Counted from the stretch's first letter, positions 8,434-17,379 are shown. The stretch is DNA of 64,000 bases from QHXM01 sp963697975 (GCA_963697975.1 OY969111.1:4092001-4156000); one strand, 5' to 3'. Notes: generated from the sequence alone by a model not told the origin. Made by a program: numbers and translations.

Positions 8434-9834
8434 TTAACCTGCAAGCATGATTCGCAGGTCTCGAACATTTGTTCCGGTAGGATTGGTGATAATCGTATCA
8501 TTCAGAGCCTGAAAAAAGTTATAAGCGTTGCTTTCGTCAAGAAAGCGATGCGCGGCAAGATTAAGCTCGCGCGCGCGCGCGATAGTTGTTTCATCGCTGA
8601 TTGCGCCCGCCGCAGGGCTGTTGCCGTCAATGCCATCTGTGCCCGCGCTCAGAGCGACGATGTGAGAGCCTCCCGCTTTATCTTTGTCTAAGGCATCCAA
8701 TTCTATCGCCCAGCGCAGGGCGGATTCGGCATTGCGCCCGCCCGTCCCACGTCCACGCACCGGACACTTGAACTCTCCGCCGGAGATGAGGCACACGCCG
8801 CGACGCGGGACGCTGGTGCGGTCAGACAAATCTAAAAGTTTGGACAGCAGAAGGGAGCAGCCTTCCGTGATTGGTTGCTCAACAATGTCGCGCGCAATCT
8901 CGACGGTGAAGCCGCGTGAGCGTGCCGTTTCGGCGGCGCTTGCGAGCGCGTGTTCGTTGTCGAGGAGGACATAGTGTTCACGCAACGGATGCTCGGATGG
9001 TGGCGTTGTCTTCTCGACGGGGTGTTGAATCGCGCGGAGGATTACTTCAGGCAAGCTCGCTTCAAGTTTGTAGCGGGCGATAATTGACTGAGGCTCAGGC
9101 GCGTCCATTGGAGGCTCAAAGGTCGGCCCTGAGGCGACAATCGCTTCCTCTCCCACACCTGTATCTGAGACGATCAAACTTATCTGAGCGCAGTGCGGCG
9201 CATGTCGAGCCAGCCCGCCGCCCTTAATCTGTGAGACGGCGCGGCGCACTGCGTTGATCTCCGCAATGTCTGCGCCGCAGGAGACGAGCGCCTCATTCAT
9301 CTTTCTTAAGTCTTCAAGTGTCGTTCCCTTATCGCGGGGCCATTCCATCAGGGCAGAGCCGCCGCCGGAAATCAGAAAGATGACAAGCGCTCGTTCACGA
9401 TTCGCACGACGCAGGAGATCGAATGCAGCCCGCGCAGCATCGAGACTCTCAAGATTCGGGAGCGGGTGTCCTCCCTCAAACACACGCCAGCGTTTGGAAA
9501 AAGAATTGTCAATGAGTCTTGCTGCCGCGCGCTTCCTCGCTGCTCCTGCGTTTGACTGAGAATGTTTGGTTGACGGCGCTGTGGTGATGCCCGCCGTCAA
9601 ACGCTCTCCGAGTATTTCGCTTAACGCCGAGGCCATCGGGCGCGCAGCTTTGCCGATAGCGACGGCATAAATTCCCGCGCGGCTGTTTGCGAGATCAAGA
9701 GTCGTGTTGACAATCTTAAGGTGAGAGCCTTCCAGACGAACGGCGCGGCGCACGGCCTCGTTTGAATCAACGCTCTTGAGCGCCTCAGCGAAAATCTCGC
9801 GCGCGGCCATGTGGAGAGCAGGCAAGTCCGACAC
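8434..9834 (-). CDS. Glycerate 2-kinase (DUF4147/MOFRL type)
   Basis: The enzyme phosphorylates D-glycerate to 2-phosphoglycerate in glyoxylate or serine-derived carbon use. An N-terminal DUF4147 domain has GKAARPMA and the GGHPLPN and FLISGGGSALMEWP motifs. A C-terminal MOFRL domain has CLISGGEFKCPVRGRGTGGRNAE and ALSAGTDGIDGNSPAAGA. I place the start at GTG 9834 (VSDLPAL), which has GGAG about 10 nt upstream. This gives 466 residues and leaves 7 bp after the ComEA-like gene. A GTG at 9864 would overlap that gene by 23 bp. Confidence 0.9.
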   Translation of the reverse strand: MSDLPALHMAAREIFAEALKSVDSNEAVRRAVRLEGSHLKIVNTTLDLANSRAGIYAVAIGKAARPMASALSEILGERLTAGITTAPSTKHSQSNAGAARKRAAARLIDNSFSKRWRVFEGGHPLPNLESLDAARAAFDLLRRANRERALVIFLISGGGSALMEWPRDKGTTLEDLRKMNEALVSCGADIAEINAVRRAVSQIKGGGLARHAPHCAQISLIVSDTGVGEEAIVASGPTFEPPMDAPEPQSIIARYKLEASLPEVILRAIQHPVEKTTPPSEHPLREHYVLLDNEHALASAAETARSRGFTVEIARDIVEQPITEGCSLLLSKLLDLSDRTSVPRRGVCLISGGEFKCPVRGRGTGGRNAESALRWAIELDALDKDKAGGSHIVALSAGTDGIDGNSPAAGAISDETTIARARELNLAAHRFLDESNAYNFFQALNDTIITNPTGTNVRDLRIMLAG

Positions 9835-9841
9835 TTTTGCT

Positions 9842-10201
9842 TCACTCCACAGTAATGAGCGCACGGACGGCGCGAAACCGGCGTTCGCTGATGCCGCGCA
9901 CTATCATCATATGCTCCGGGCGGCGGAAGCGACCATATTCGTTGCGATAAGCGATGATGCGCGCGGCCAGCCCCCGGCCTATGCCCGGCAGCTTTTCAAG
10001 TTCTTCAGGTGAAGCGGTATTGATGTTGATAAGCGCCGCGCTGGTTTCCATCTCGGTGACAGGCGGCGCAGTTTGACCGCTCGCTTGAAAAGCGCGGCGT
10101 GGCAACTTGACGCACGATGAGGAGGAGATAAGCAGCACGCAAGCGAGAAAGAGGACGATGAGAGAGCGAACGCGTCTTGTTAGCAGGCTTCGTAGCGCCA
10201 T
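9842..10201 (-). CDS. ComEA-like helix-hairpin-helix lipoprotein
   Basis: This is a small DNA-binding protein that would sit in the periplasm, anchored to a membrane. From ATG 10201 the protein is 119 residues. A basic N-terminus, a hydrophobic stretch and the lipobox SSSSC lead into a linker. A tandem helix-hairpin-helix domain then reads ININTASPEELEKLPGIGRGLAARIIAYR and FRRPEHMMIVRGIS. The order NTA, PGIG, then a second hairpin is the ComEA signature. With comEC nearby it plausibly delivers double-stranded DNA to the uptake channel. Codons upstream of 10201 are open for 80 more residues but lack protein-like character. Confidence 0.85.
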   Translation of the reverse strand: MALRSLLTRRVRSLIVLFLACVLLISSSSCVKLPRRAFQASGQTAPPVTEMETSAALININTASPEELEKLPGIGRGLAARIIAYRNEYGRFRRPEHMMIVRGISERRFRAVRALITVE

Positions 10202-10300
10202 GACCAACCGCCCTTCGTGAGCGATTTGAAAACTTTGCCGCGAGCGTGTGCAAAATGCTAGAAGTATAAAATTTTCAGGAACTTGTAACTTCATAGAGCG

Positions 10301-10338
10301 GCTTTTCCACAGGCTTTTCCACAGCTTCTGTGGAAAAG
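10301..10338. promoter_or_regulatory. Cluster of three DnaA-box-like nonamers in a hairpin
   Basis: TTTTCCACA occurs twice in direct orientation (from 10303 and 10315) and once inverted as TGTGGAAAA (ending near 10337). Each fits the relaxed DnaA box TTWTNCACA. The second and third form a perfect stem CTTTTCCACAG / CTGTGGAAAAG with a 3-nt loop. An AT-rich stretch lies on the left. It sits upstream of the ComEA-like gene, in the divergent gap before the aldo/keto reductase. Confidence 0.4.
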
Positions 10339-10605
10339 TAACGAAACTATGTCGGCAGGATGAGCACGTCTCTCGTCTGAGTTGACAGCTTCTCCTCTCC
10401 GGATGTACGTGGCCTCTTTGTGTCCTTGCCCTACTGTCCATCTAACATATACCGTATCATTAATCAATAAACATCTCCTTTATGAGCGCAGCGCCGATTG
10501 TGGAAGGACGGTTGCCGTCTCTCGCGTGTGGGACTCGGAGGTTTATAGTTGCCGACTTAAAGAGGGAGATGCAGGCAATGATTTTAGTTAATGGGGGGCA
10601 AATTT

Positions 10606-11592
10606 ATGAAAACGAGAGCGCTTGGACGAAGCGGGTTGAAGGTTTCGGCGTTGGGACTCGGCTGCATGGGGATGTCGGAATTTTATGGTGAGCGCAACGA
10701 CGAGGAATCTATTGCGACGATTCATCACGCGCTGAAACTCGGAATCAATTTTCTGGACACGGCGGACATGTACGGCGTCGGGCATAACGAGGAACTTGTC
10801 GGAAAGGCAATCAAAGACAGACGCCATGAGGTCGTGCTGGCGACCAAGTTTGGCAACGTGCGCGGGGCAGACGGTAGCTTTCTCGGTGTCAATGGCAGAC
10901 CTGAGTACGTGCGATCTGCGTGTGAAGCCTCTTTGCGTCGGCTGGAGGTGGATACCATAGACCTTTACTACCAGCACCGGGTTGATCCGAATACTCCGAT
11001 TGAAGAGACAGTTGGGGCTATGTCGCGCCTCGTCGAGGCAGGGAAGGTCAGATTCCTCGGTTTGTCGGAAGCTTCGGCGGAGACGCTTCGCCGCGCGCAC
11101 GCCGTGTCTCCGATTGCTGCCTTGCAGAGCGAGTACAGTTTATGGACGCGCGACGTTGAAGACGAGATTCTGCCCGCGAGCCGCGAGCTTGGCGTCGGGT
11201 TTGTCGCCTATAGCCCGCTGGGTCGCGGATTCCTGACGGGTCAGTTTCAAAAGCCTGAAGACCTGCCGGAGAATGATCGCAGGCGCATGTTTCCGCGCTT
11301 TCAGGATGAAAACTTTCAACAAAACCTGCGCCTCGTCGAGCGGGTGCAGGAGATTGCGGAGAGCAAAGGGTGTAAGCCCGCGCAACTCGCGCTCGCGTGG
11401 GTGCTGGCGCAGAATGATGACATCGTTCCCATTCCGGGGACGAAGCGGCGCACCTATCTGGAAGAGAACGCGAAGGCTCTGGAGGTTGATCTGACTGCCG
11501 AAGACCTCGCTCGCATCAACGAGGTGGCGCGACCCGACGCTGTGGCCGGGACGCGCTATCCAGAAGCCGCGATGAGTTCAGTCAATAAATGA
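10606..11592 (+). CDS. Aldo/keto reductase
   Basis: This is a cytoplasmic NADP(H)-dependent oxidoreductase of the AKR superfamily (TIM barrel), related to AKR13/YajO-type enzymes. The start at ATG 10606 (MKTRALG) is preceded by GGGGGG at a good spacing, and the ATG at 10591 is less likely. The catalytic tetrad is recognisable: Asp and Tyr in FLDTADMYG, Lys in VLATKFG and His in LYYQHRVD. Cofactor-binding segments include GLSEA, FVAYSPLGRGFL and IPGTKRRTYLEEN. The substrate cannot be predicted. It overlaps the DUF4186 gene by ATGA, so the two are translationally coupled. Confidence 0.92.
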   Translation: MKTRALGRSGLKVSALGLGCMGMSEFYGERNDEESIATIHHALKLGINFLDTADMYGVGHNEELVGKAIKDRRHEVVLATKFGNVRGADGSFLGVNGRPEYVRSACEASLRRLEVDTIDLYYQHRVDPNTPIEETVGAMSRLVEAGKVRFLGLSEASAETLRRAHAVSPIAALQSEYSLWTRDVEDEILPASRELGVGFVAYSPLGRGFLTGQFQKPEDLPENDRRRMFPRFQDENFQQNLRLVERVQEIAESKGCKPAQLALAWVLAQNDDIVPIPGTKRRTYLEENAKALEVDLTAEDLARINEVARPDAVAGTRYPEAAMSSVNK

Positions 11593-11945
11593 TGAGTAGC
11601 GAGCTGGAAAAGGTCTTTGCCGCGCTGGGGGAATCGTCGTTTCGTCGCGGCTTTCGTCTGCGTGGCAAAGAACTTGAGTATCTTCACAATAAAGGATTGC
11701 CCGTTGTGCTTGAGCATGCGGCAGACTTTATAGAGAAGCGCCTGGCGGCAGCTTCTCCGGCGAACGACGGAAAGCAGACGCCGATGCGTCATCATCCGGT
11801 CTTTATTGCCCAGCACGCGACGGCGACCTGCTGTCGTGGTTGTCTACAGAAATGGCACGGGATTCCCAAAGGGCGCGCGCTCGAAGATGACGAAAAGCAA
11901 TACATAGTTGAAGTGATTAAAACTTGGCTCATACGCGAGGTGTGA
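11589..11945 (+). CDS. DUF4186 family protein
   Basis: A 118-residue soluble protein matching the small DUF4186 family of unknown function. Conserved parts are SSFRRGFRLRGKELEYL, the HHPVFIAQHATATCCRGCLQKWHGIPKGR segment and the C-terminal helix. The His/Cys-rich core (HHP, QHAT, CCRGC, KWH) suggests a metal site, which is an inference. The ATG overlaps the stop of the reductase gene (ATGA) and the stop is 3 bp before the thioesterase, so this is the middle gene of a tight operon. Confidence 0.85.
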   Translation: MMSSELEKVFAALGESSFRRGFRLRGKELEYLHNKGLPVVLEHAADFIEKRLAAASPANDGKQTPMRHHPVFIAQHATATCCRGCLQKWHGIPKGRALEDDEKQYIVEVIKTWLIREV

Positions 11946-11948
11946 TGA

Positions 11949-12404
11949 ATGGAAAAGCTGCTCGAAGGTTACCCGGTGATTATCGAGATACCAGTCGCGT
12001 GGGGAGAGATGGACTCTCTTCAGCACGTCAACAATATCGTCTACTTCCGTTATTTCGAGAGCGCGAGGATGGCCTACTTCCATGAGTTAGACATCTGGAG
12101 CTACATGGACGAAACGGGCATCGGCCCGATTCTGGCGTCAACTGAGTGTAAGTTCAGAATCCCGCTCTCTTACCCGGATACGGTTTCCGTCGGAACAAGG
12201 ATAACCAACGTCGAAGAAGATCGTTTCCTGATGAAGTATGCGGTCATCAGCCATCAGCACCAGCGAATCGCCGCCGAAGGTGAGGGCGTCATCGTCTCGT
12301 ATGATTATCGAGGGAAGAAGAAAGCTCCTCTCCCGCAGGAGATTAAGGCGAGGATCGAGGCGCTCGAAAGCGGCGGTTCGAGAAGTCCCGTCAAGGATGG
12401 TTGA
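11949..12404 (+). CDS. Acyl-CoA thioesterase, 4HBT hotdog fold
   Basis: A 151-residue single-domain hotdog thioesterase of the YbgC/FadM type that would hydrolyse acyl-CoA in the cytoplasm. The catalytic motif is VAWGEMDSLQHVNNIVYFRYFE, with Asp and His/Asn in the usual places. ILASTECKFRIPLSYPDTV is the following strand pair. The C-terminal tail is charged. It is the last gene of the operon with the aldo/keto reductase and DUF4186. Chain-length preference cannot be inferred. Confidence 0.88.
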   Translation: MEKLLEGYPVIIEIPVAWGEMDSLQHVNNIVYFRYFESARMAYFHELDIWSYMDETGIGPILASTECKFRIPLSYPDTVSVGTRITNVEEDRFLMKYAVISHQHQRIAAEGEGVIVSYDYRGKKKAPLPQEIKARIEALESGGSRSPVKDG

Positions 12405-12452
12405 GAATAGCTCGGCACTAATAGTCTTTGAGAACTCAATTTGTCATCAGGT

Positions 12453-12580
12453 TTTATCCCCGAAGGGATACATAAAATAGCCGGGGGCATCGCCCCCGCT
12501 TACACACGCCCACACATTATTCCGGGGGCGGCGCTACGCGCTTGCCCCCGGCTATTACATGTGACCCTTTCAGGGTCAAA
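12453..12580. repeat. CCGGGGGC-type palindromic intergenic element
   Basis: The outer hairpins are CCCCGAAGGGAT (left) and GACCCTTTCAGGGTC (right). Inside are the inverted arms AATAGCCGGGGGCA (12475-12488) and TGCCCCCGGCTATT (12543-12556). Further self-complementary CCGGGGGC runs lie between. Similar palindromic repeats are widespread in environmental bacterial genomes. There is no coding capacity. The rest of the gap to 12782 holds two small hairpins (CTTCTGTAAGAGAAG; TTCGG/CCGAA) and the leader of the next gene. Confidence 0.8.
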
Positions 12581-12782
12581 GAAAGAGCTATCCTTTTGAC
12601 AGTGCGCGAGGACTAATCTAAAATCGCGCCCGCTTCTGTAAGAGAAGTGGCCGGATGGGATGCAGGTCTTCACGTCAAACGTTCTCTTGTGCATTCCTCT
12701 CGCGCCTGTCTGATAGCCGCCCGAATTCGGATGGCCGAAATCCCCTAATCATTAACTCTCATCCCACGAAGGAATTTACGAT

Positions 12783-14051
12783 ATGCCCAGTTTATCTCAA
12801 CAAGGAAGATACGCCGTCTGCCTGCTCGCCGTGCCGTTGTTTCTGGCGCTGGCCAGCACGAGTCTGATGGCCTCCACAATTTTTTCAACTCCCGGCGATG
12901 TGGAATACTACGGTAAACTCGACACTGAACTGATTGCTCACACCGAGGACCTGGATCAGGTAATCTTCAAGCCCATCAACGATCTGTCGAAAATCAAATT
13001 CGCCACGCCTGTTGAGTCGGGTGTGAAAATCACCGCCGGTCGTCTCTTTCATCCGCCACAGGATAAATCTTCAATCCTTACTTTGCTCGTTGAGCCGGAT
13101 GATGACGGCGAGCCTTATCTCTACGCCGATCTGGATCAGGACGGCGTGATGGCCAACAACGAACGCTTCGAACTCAAGCGAGGCGAAGATGACAACCCGT
13201 ATATCTGGGAAACGACGCTCAAGCTGCCTCTGAAAAGCACGCTCTTTCAAAGTTACCCGGTGTTGGTTAAGTATTTCAAGAACGTACAGTGGGACGAGAT
13301 GGGCGCAGATGAGCGGTTGATTCTGCAATCAAAGGAGGCTTTCGCCAGAGGCCAGGTTGATATTCAGGGGCGCAAGACGCTCGTGCAGTACGGCTTCAAT
13401 GCCCAGTCGAAGAAGATTAGCGTGAGCAATGGCTCGTTCGGTGTGGACGTTGATGGCGATGGCAAGATTGTGGTGGATCGTTTCTCGCCCGAATCAGCCG
13501 ACGCGCGCGAGGAGACGGTCATCTTTCGCGTTGGCGACGCCTACGTTTCCACCCGGCGCGTTGATATAGAGAAGAATCAAATCACCATGCGGGCGCATCA
13601 GGCTTCGGATTACAAACGGGTCGAGGTGCAGATTGGCTCTGAGGTGCCTGATTTTCAGTTTACGGATTTTAGTGGCAAGAAGCGCAAGCTCTCGGAGTTT
13701 CGCGGCAAGTACGTGCTGCTGGATTTCTGGGCTGCGTGGTGCCCGCCGTGTCGTCGTGAGTTGCCGTACCAGAAGGCTGCCTATTCACGTTTTCAGCCGC
13801 GCGGCTTCGAGATTCTGGGGATGAACAACGACGAAGACCCGGCGCAGATCAAAGATTGGCTGAAGAAGAACGGGCTGGTGTGGCCGCAGGCGACGATGGC
13901 GAGCATCCGGGATTTGGAGATTCGCTACCGGATTCACCTCTTTCCGACCTCGCTCATGATCGGACCTGACGGCAAAGTTCTGCTGGTGGATCAAGACAAA
14001 ATGCGCGGGCAGGATTTATTGAAAACGCTGGATCGGATGCTGCCGCCCTAA
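12783..14051 (+). CDS. Secreted TlpA-like thiol-disulfide oxidoreductase with large N-terminal domain
   Basis: The 422-residue protein has a Sec signal peptide (cleavage near ALAS-TSLMAS). A roughly 250-residue beta-rich domain of unknown function follows, containing two acidic, EF-hand-like loops (DLDQDGVMANNE and DVDGDGKIVVD). The last 145 residues are a thioredoxin/AhpC-TSA domain: VPDFQFTDFSGKKRKLSEFRGKYVLLDFWAAWCPPCRREL with the CPPC redox motif, then GMNNDEDPAQIKDWL and the cis-Pro region FPTSLMIGPDG. It probably acts in the periplasm as a TlpA/ResA-type reductant. The start is ATG 12783, with AAGGAA upstream. Confidence 0.88.
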   Translation: MPSLSQQGRYAVCLLAVPLFLALASTSLMASTIFSTPGDVEYYGKLDTELIAHTEDLDQVIFKPINDLSKIKFATPVESGVKITAGRLFHPPQDKSSILTLLVEPDDDGEPYLYADLDQDGVMANNERFELKRGEDDNPYIWETTLKLPLKSTLFQSYPVLVKYFKNVQWDEMGADERLILQSKEAFARGQVDIQGRKTLVQYGFNAQSKKISVSNGSFGVDVDGDGKIVVDRFSPESADAREETVIFRVGDAYVSTRRVDIEKNQITMRAHQASDYKRVEVQIGSEVPDFQFTDFSGKKRKLSEFRGKYVLLDFWAAWCPPCRRELPYQKAAYSRFQPRGFEILGMNNDEDPAQIKDWLKKNGLVWPQATMASIRDLEIRYRIHLFPTSLMIGPDGKVLLVDQDKMRGQDLLKTLDRMLPP

Positions 14052-14080
14052 ACATCAAGAAAGAAATAGATCGGATAGGC

Positions 14081-14168
14081 AATTGCGGAATGCGGATTTC
14101 GGATTGCGGATTAAAGAAGCAAGACAACTGGTTTCCAATCCGCAATCCGAAATCCGCATTCCGCATTT
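14081..14168. repeat. Heptamer hairpin element, ATTGCGG family
   Basis: Left units are ATTGCGG, AATGCGG, ATTTCGG, ATTGCGG (14082-14112). The right arm (14137-14168) is their near-exact reverse complement in mirrored order, including the ATTTCGG/CCGAAAT variant pair. It lies between convergent tlpA-like and ftsK genes. Confidence 0.93.
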
Positions 14169-14171
14169 TCT

Positions 14172-16763
14172 TCATCCTTGAGACGCGCCTTCGTCCCAAT
14201 CTGCGATTGTTTCGTATGCGCGGCTCAGCACGGGACGCGGGCGGGCGCCGTCGGCCTGACCGATGAAGCCCTCGCGTTCCATCATGTCGAGGATGGCAGC
14301 GGCGCGACCATAGCCGATACGCAGGCGTCTTTGCAGCACCGAGGTCGAAGCTCGTTTCATCTCAACGCAGATTCTGAGAGCGTCTTCAAAAAGCTCGTCG
14401 CGTTCACCGCCTGCGCCGTCCAATCCGAGCGCCTCGTCTTCAGACTGCGTGATCGTCTCGTCATACGCGGGATCGCCTTGAGATTTGACGTGCGTGACGA
14501 TGCGTCCAATCTCTGCTTCGTCAACGTAAGCTCCATGCACGCGAATCAATCGGGACGTGCCCGGTGGCAGAAAGAGCATGTCGCCGCGACCGAGAAGCTG
14601 CTCAGCGCCGTTGGCGTCAATAATCGTGCGCGAATCAACTTTCGATGAGACGCGGAAGGAGATGCGCGAAGGGAAGTTCGCTTTAATCAAGCCAGTGATG
14701 ACATCAACGGAAGGCCGCTGAGTTGCCAGCACGAGATGGATGCCGACGGCGCGTGCCATCTGAGCCAGCCGCGTGATGGATTCTTCGACTTCGTGGCCTG
14801 AGACCATCATCAAATCTGCCAGCTCGTCAATGATGATGACGATGTAAGGCAGCGTCTTCCAGGGTTCATTCGTCGTCTCGTCGTAGTCTTTGACGAGATT
14901 GCGCCTGAGCACCTCGGCGTTGTAGCCGTCAATGTTTCGCACGCCCCACCCGGCAAGTTCCTTGTAGCGGCGCTCCATCTCCGCCACAGCCCACTTCAAC
15001 GAAATCGCGGCGCGTTTCGGGTCTGTGATAATCGGCGTCGCCAAATGCGGAATGTCTTCATAGAGACCAAGCTCAAGACGCTTCGGGTCAATCAGAATGA
15101 ACTTCACTTCATCGGGTCGTGCTTTGTAGAGGATGGAAACTATCAGCGAGTTGACGCCGACGGATTTGCCCGCGCCGGTCGCGCCTGCGATGAGAAGGTG
15201 CGGCATCTTGGCGAGGTCTGCGACGTAGTTCAACCCGTCAATCGTCTTGCCTAAAGCGATGGTGAGCTTTGACGGCGACTCGACAAAGGCGCGCGATTCG
15301 ACGACTTCGCGCAGATGAATGGTCTCGCGCTGAGGGTTCGGCACTTCGATTCCGACGTGCGGCTTGCCGGGCATCCGATCAATGCGTATGGACTCGGCTT
15401 TGAGCGCGAGGCAGAGGTCGTCAACCAGACCCGTGACGCGCGAATACTTGACGCCGGGATCGGGCTTGAACTCGTAAGTCGTCACAACCGGCCCCGGACA
15501 GATGTGCTTGATCTGTCCCATGACGTTGAACTCTTTGCACTTTTCCGCAAGGCGCGTGGCGAGGCCGAGAAGTTCTTCGTCAGCCTGTTCGCTGTGAGGC
15601 GGCGGAGAATTCAGAAACTCCATCGAGGGCAGCTTGAAGTCGCCGATGGGTGTAGCGACAGTGCGGCGCGACTGCTTGAGCGCGGCTGCCGCAGGCTTCT
15701 CGTCAACGATTTCAGTCCGCACGACCTCCGCCGTCTTGACCATCTCCTCGATTTCCGCCGCCTCGTCCACATCGCGCGACGCAGGCGACGCAGCTTTCGA
15801 GATGGAGCGTTTCGTCGTCGCCGGGGGTGCCGCTACCGCTACGCCCTGCCCGATGACCGATGCTGCCGTGACGGAAGCAGAGCCGACCGATGCGGCAATA
15901 GCTTTCGCACCTTCCGGCGTTGTGATTGTCGGCTGAGTCGTGGTTGTTTCGGAAACAGTTGCGGCGCGCTTGATGGCGGCGGCTCCCGAAACGCTGCCGC
16001 TTTCCTGCATAAACTCTGCGACGCGCTCAGCGCCGGTCTTCTCGCTCAACTGCTTTTCAGTTTGGCGCACGAGTTCGCGTTCCTCGCGGGCAGCGCGGCG
16101 CATGTTCATACGCACCTGCGCTCGCTCACGACGTGCCAGTTGCCATGCGCGAAAACGCTCCGGCAGATTGCGGAAGAAAGAGAAACGATTGCCGAATGCT
16201 CCTCCCATCCATTCGTAAGCGCGTATGAAAGAGAAGTTGGTGGCGAGCAACAAACCCGTCGCCGCCAGAGCCGTGAGCAGGATGGTCGCGCCGACTTTGC
16301 TGACACCGCTCACCAGCGAGCGCGCGATGAGTTCTCCGACCGCCCCGCCCGGCTCAAAGCTGCCATCAAAAATCGGGCGCGCGATAAAGAGGGCAAAGAG
16401 CGCCGCCGCACCCAGCACGAGCATGACCAGACCAACGATTCTCGACAGCGGCGCGCGGATGCGTCGCGTGCGAAAGCGTCGCCACGCGGCGGCGAGCAGC
16501 AGGAGCGGCAAAAGATACGCGGCGAGACCGACGAACTGAAAGAGAGTCGCGGCGATGTTTGCGCCAAACGGACCAATCCAGTTGCGCGTCACGCTGCGCC
16601 CGGCAGCATTCCATGAAGGGTCGTCCGGGTTGTAAGACAAGAGACACAGCGCCAGCAGCACGCCCAGAGCAAAGAGCATGATACTGATGATCTCGTTGCG
16701 CCGCGTGTTCTTGGGCGCTGCCGCTGTGGTCTTCGCCCGCGTTTCAGTTTGTGTAGTGGCCAT
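14172..16763 (-). CDS. ftsK: DNA translocase FtsK/SpoIIIE
   Basis: This is the septum-anchored ATPase that pumps chromosomal DNA and coordinates dimer resolution at division. It has 863 residues with four N-terminal membrane helices (about residues 25-180), a charged then Ala/Thr-rich linker (to about 370), and a motor domain. The motor has the Walker A GATGAGKSVGVNSL, Walker B VIIIDELADLMM, and the LATQRPSVDVITGLIKAN and RGDMLFLPPG segments. A C-terminal winged-helix gamma domain (RRLRIGYGRAAAILDMMEREGFIG) reads KOPS sites. It is the longest intact minus-strand gene of the block. The open frames antisense to it are composition artefacts. Confidence 0.96.
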   Translation of the reverse strand: MATTQTETRAKTTAAAPKNTRRNEIISIMLFALGVLLALCLLSYNPDDPSWNAAGRSVTRNWIGPFGANIAATLFQFVGLAAYLLPLLLLAAAWRRFRTRRIRAPLSRIVGLVMLVLGAAALFALFIARPIFDGSFEPGGAVGELIARSLVSGVSKVGATILLTALAATGLLLATNFSFIRAYEWMGGAFGNRFSFFRNLPERFRAWQLARRERAQVRMNMRRAAREERELVRQTEKQLSEKTGAERVAEFMQESGSVSGAAAIKRAATVSETTTTQPTITTPEGAKAIAASVGSASVTAASVIGQGVAVAAPPATTKRSISKAASPASRDVDEAAEIEEMVKTAEVVRTEIVDEKPAAAALKQSRRTVATPIGDFKLPSMEFLNSPPPHSEQADEELLGLATRLAEKCKEFNVMGQIKHICPGPVVTTYEFKPDPGVKYSRVTGLVDDLCLALKAESIRIDRMPGKPHVGIEVPNPQRETIHLREVVESRAFVESPSKLTIALGKTIDGLNYVADLAKMPHLLIAGATGAGKSVGVNSLIVSILYKARPDEVKFILIDPKRLELGLYEDIPHLATPIITDPKRAAISLKWAVAEMERRYKELAGWGVRNIDGYNAEVLRRNLVKDYDETTNEPWKTLPYIVIIIDELADLMMVSGHEVEESITRLAQMARAVGIHLVLATQRPSVDVITGLIKANFPSRISFRVSSKVDSRTIIDANGAEQLLGRGDMLFLPPGTSRLIRVHGAYVDEAEIGRIVTHVKSQGDPAYDETITQSEDEALGLDGAGGERDELFEDALRICVEMKRASTSVLQRRLRIGYGRAAAILDMMEREGFIGQADGARPRPVLSRAYETIADWDEGASQG

Positions 16764-16790
16764 AAATTCTCCGAGAGCAGATGCCAGATG

Positions 16791-17366
16791 TTAGATGCCG
16801 TGTGCGGCATTGGGCAAACTCATTAATTCTATAAACTCTCGCCTGGAAATACCTTTCAGCCTATCAATTCTCCATTCCTGGTCTTTTATGAATGCGGCGT
16901 ACCAAGCGCTCGCTTCGTCATTTACAATTGTGTAAACCATCAAGCTTCCTCTGTCAGAAGTTTTGGTCGAGCCGGAGTACCAGACAAATGCTCCCGAGGA
17001 ACTGATCTGGCTTAAAGCTCGACGTAAATTAGAACTGCTTTGCTGAACGATATGCAAGGATTTGGAGAGAGCGGTTTCGTAAGTCGTTGGCGCATGAGTG
17101 CTGGCACGGAAATATGATTGATTTACGACGCGCGACGGATGAAAAGGTGGAATCGTAAGTTTACGTAACCAGACGGCGATTTCATGCAGCACTGTGCCTG
17201 AAAATTCAAGCCACTTATAATCAAACCAATTATCAATTTGAATCAGGTAAACTTCGCCAGGTTGATTGAGCCGAAGAGTTTCATCCATGACCAACCTGAT
17301 CATGGAAACGAAAAGAGGGTCATCATTTTCTGTTTGGTTTATTAAGTTCATAAATTCAACAGGCAT
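16791..17366 (-). CDS. Orphan hypothetical protein of atypical base composition
   Basis: A 191-residue protein that I do not recognise. It has no signal peptide or membrane segment. Notable features are the aromatic segment YLIQIDNWFDYKWLEFSG near residues 40-55, a Ser-rich middle (VQQSSSNLRRALSQISSSG), and a C-terminal part with WYAAFIKDQEWRIDRLKGISR. The region is clearly more AT-rich than ftsK and prfB on either side, and its codon choice (many TTA, AAA, ATT) differs from its neighbours, suggesting horizontal acquisition. The gap to prfB is 13 bp, so it may be read from the prfB promoter. Similar stand-alone proteins are sometimes immunity or accessory factors, but nothing here proves that. 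Confidence 0.65.
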   Translation of the reverse strand: MPVEFMNLINQTENDDPLFVSMIRLVMDETLRLNQPGEVYLIQIDNWFDYKWLEFSGTVLHEIAVWLRKLTIPPFHPSRVVNQSYFRASTHAPTTYETALSKSLHIVQQSSSNLRRALSQISSSGAFVWYSGSTKTSDRGSLMVYTIVNDEASAWYAAFIKDQEWRIDRLKGISRREFIELMSLPNAAHGI

Positions 17367-17379
17367 CTAACCCCGGCTT

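Noticed and set aside
9835..9864. An upstream GTG start of the glycerate kinase
   Set aside because: It would overlap the ComEA-like gene by 23 bp and lacks an SD, while GTG 9834 has GGAG.
15634..15936. Additional open frames opposite conserved genes (here opposite ftsK)
   Set aside because: They occur opposite most high-GC genes and show no start signals or domain patterns.
15315..16616. A 433-codon open frame on the plus strand
   Set aside because: It lies entirely antisense to ftsK, is Arg-rich and low-complexity, and reflects GC-rich third positions of the real gene.
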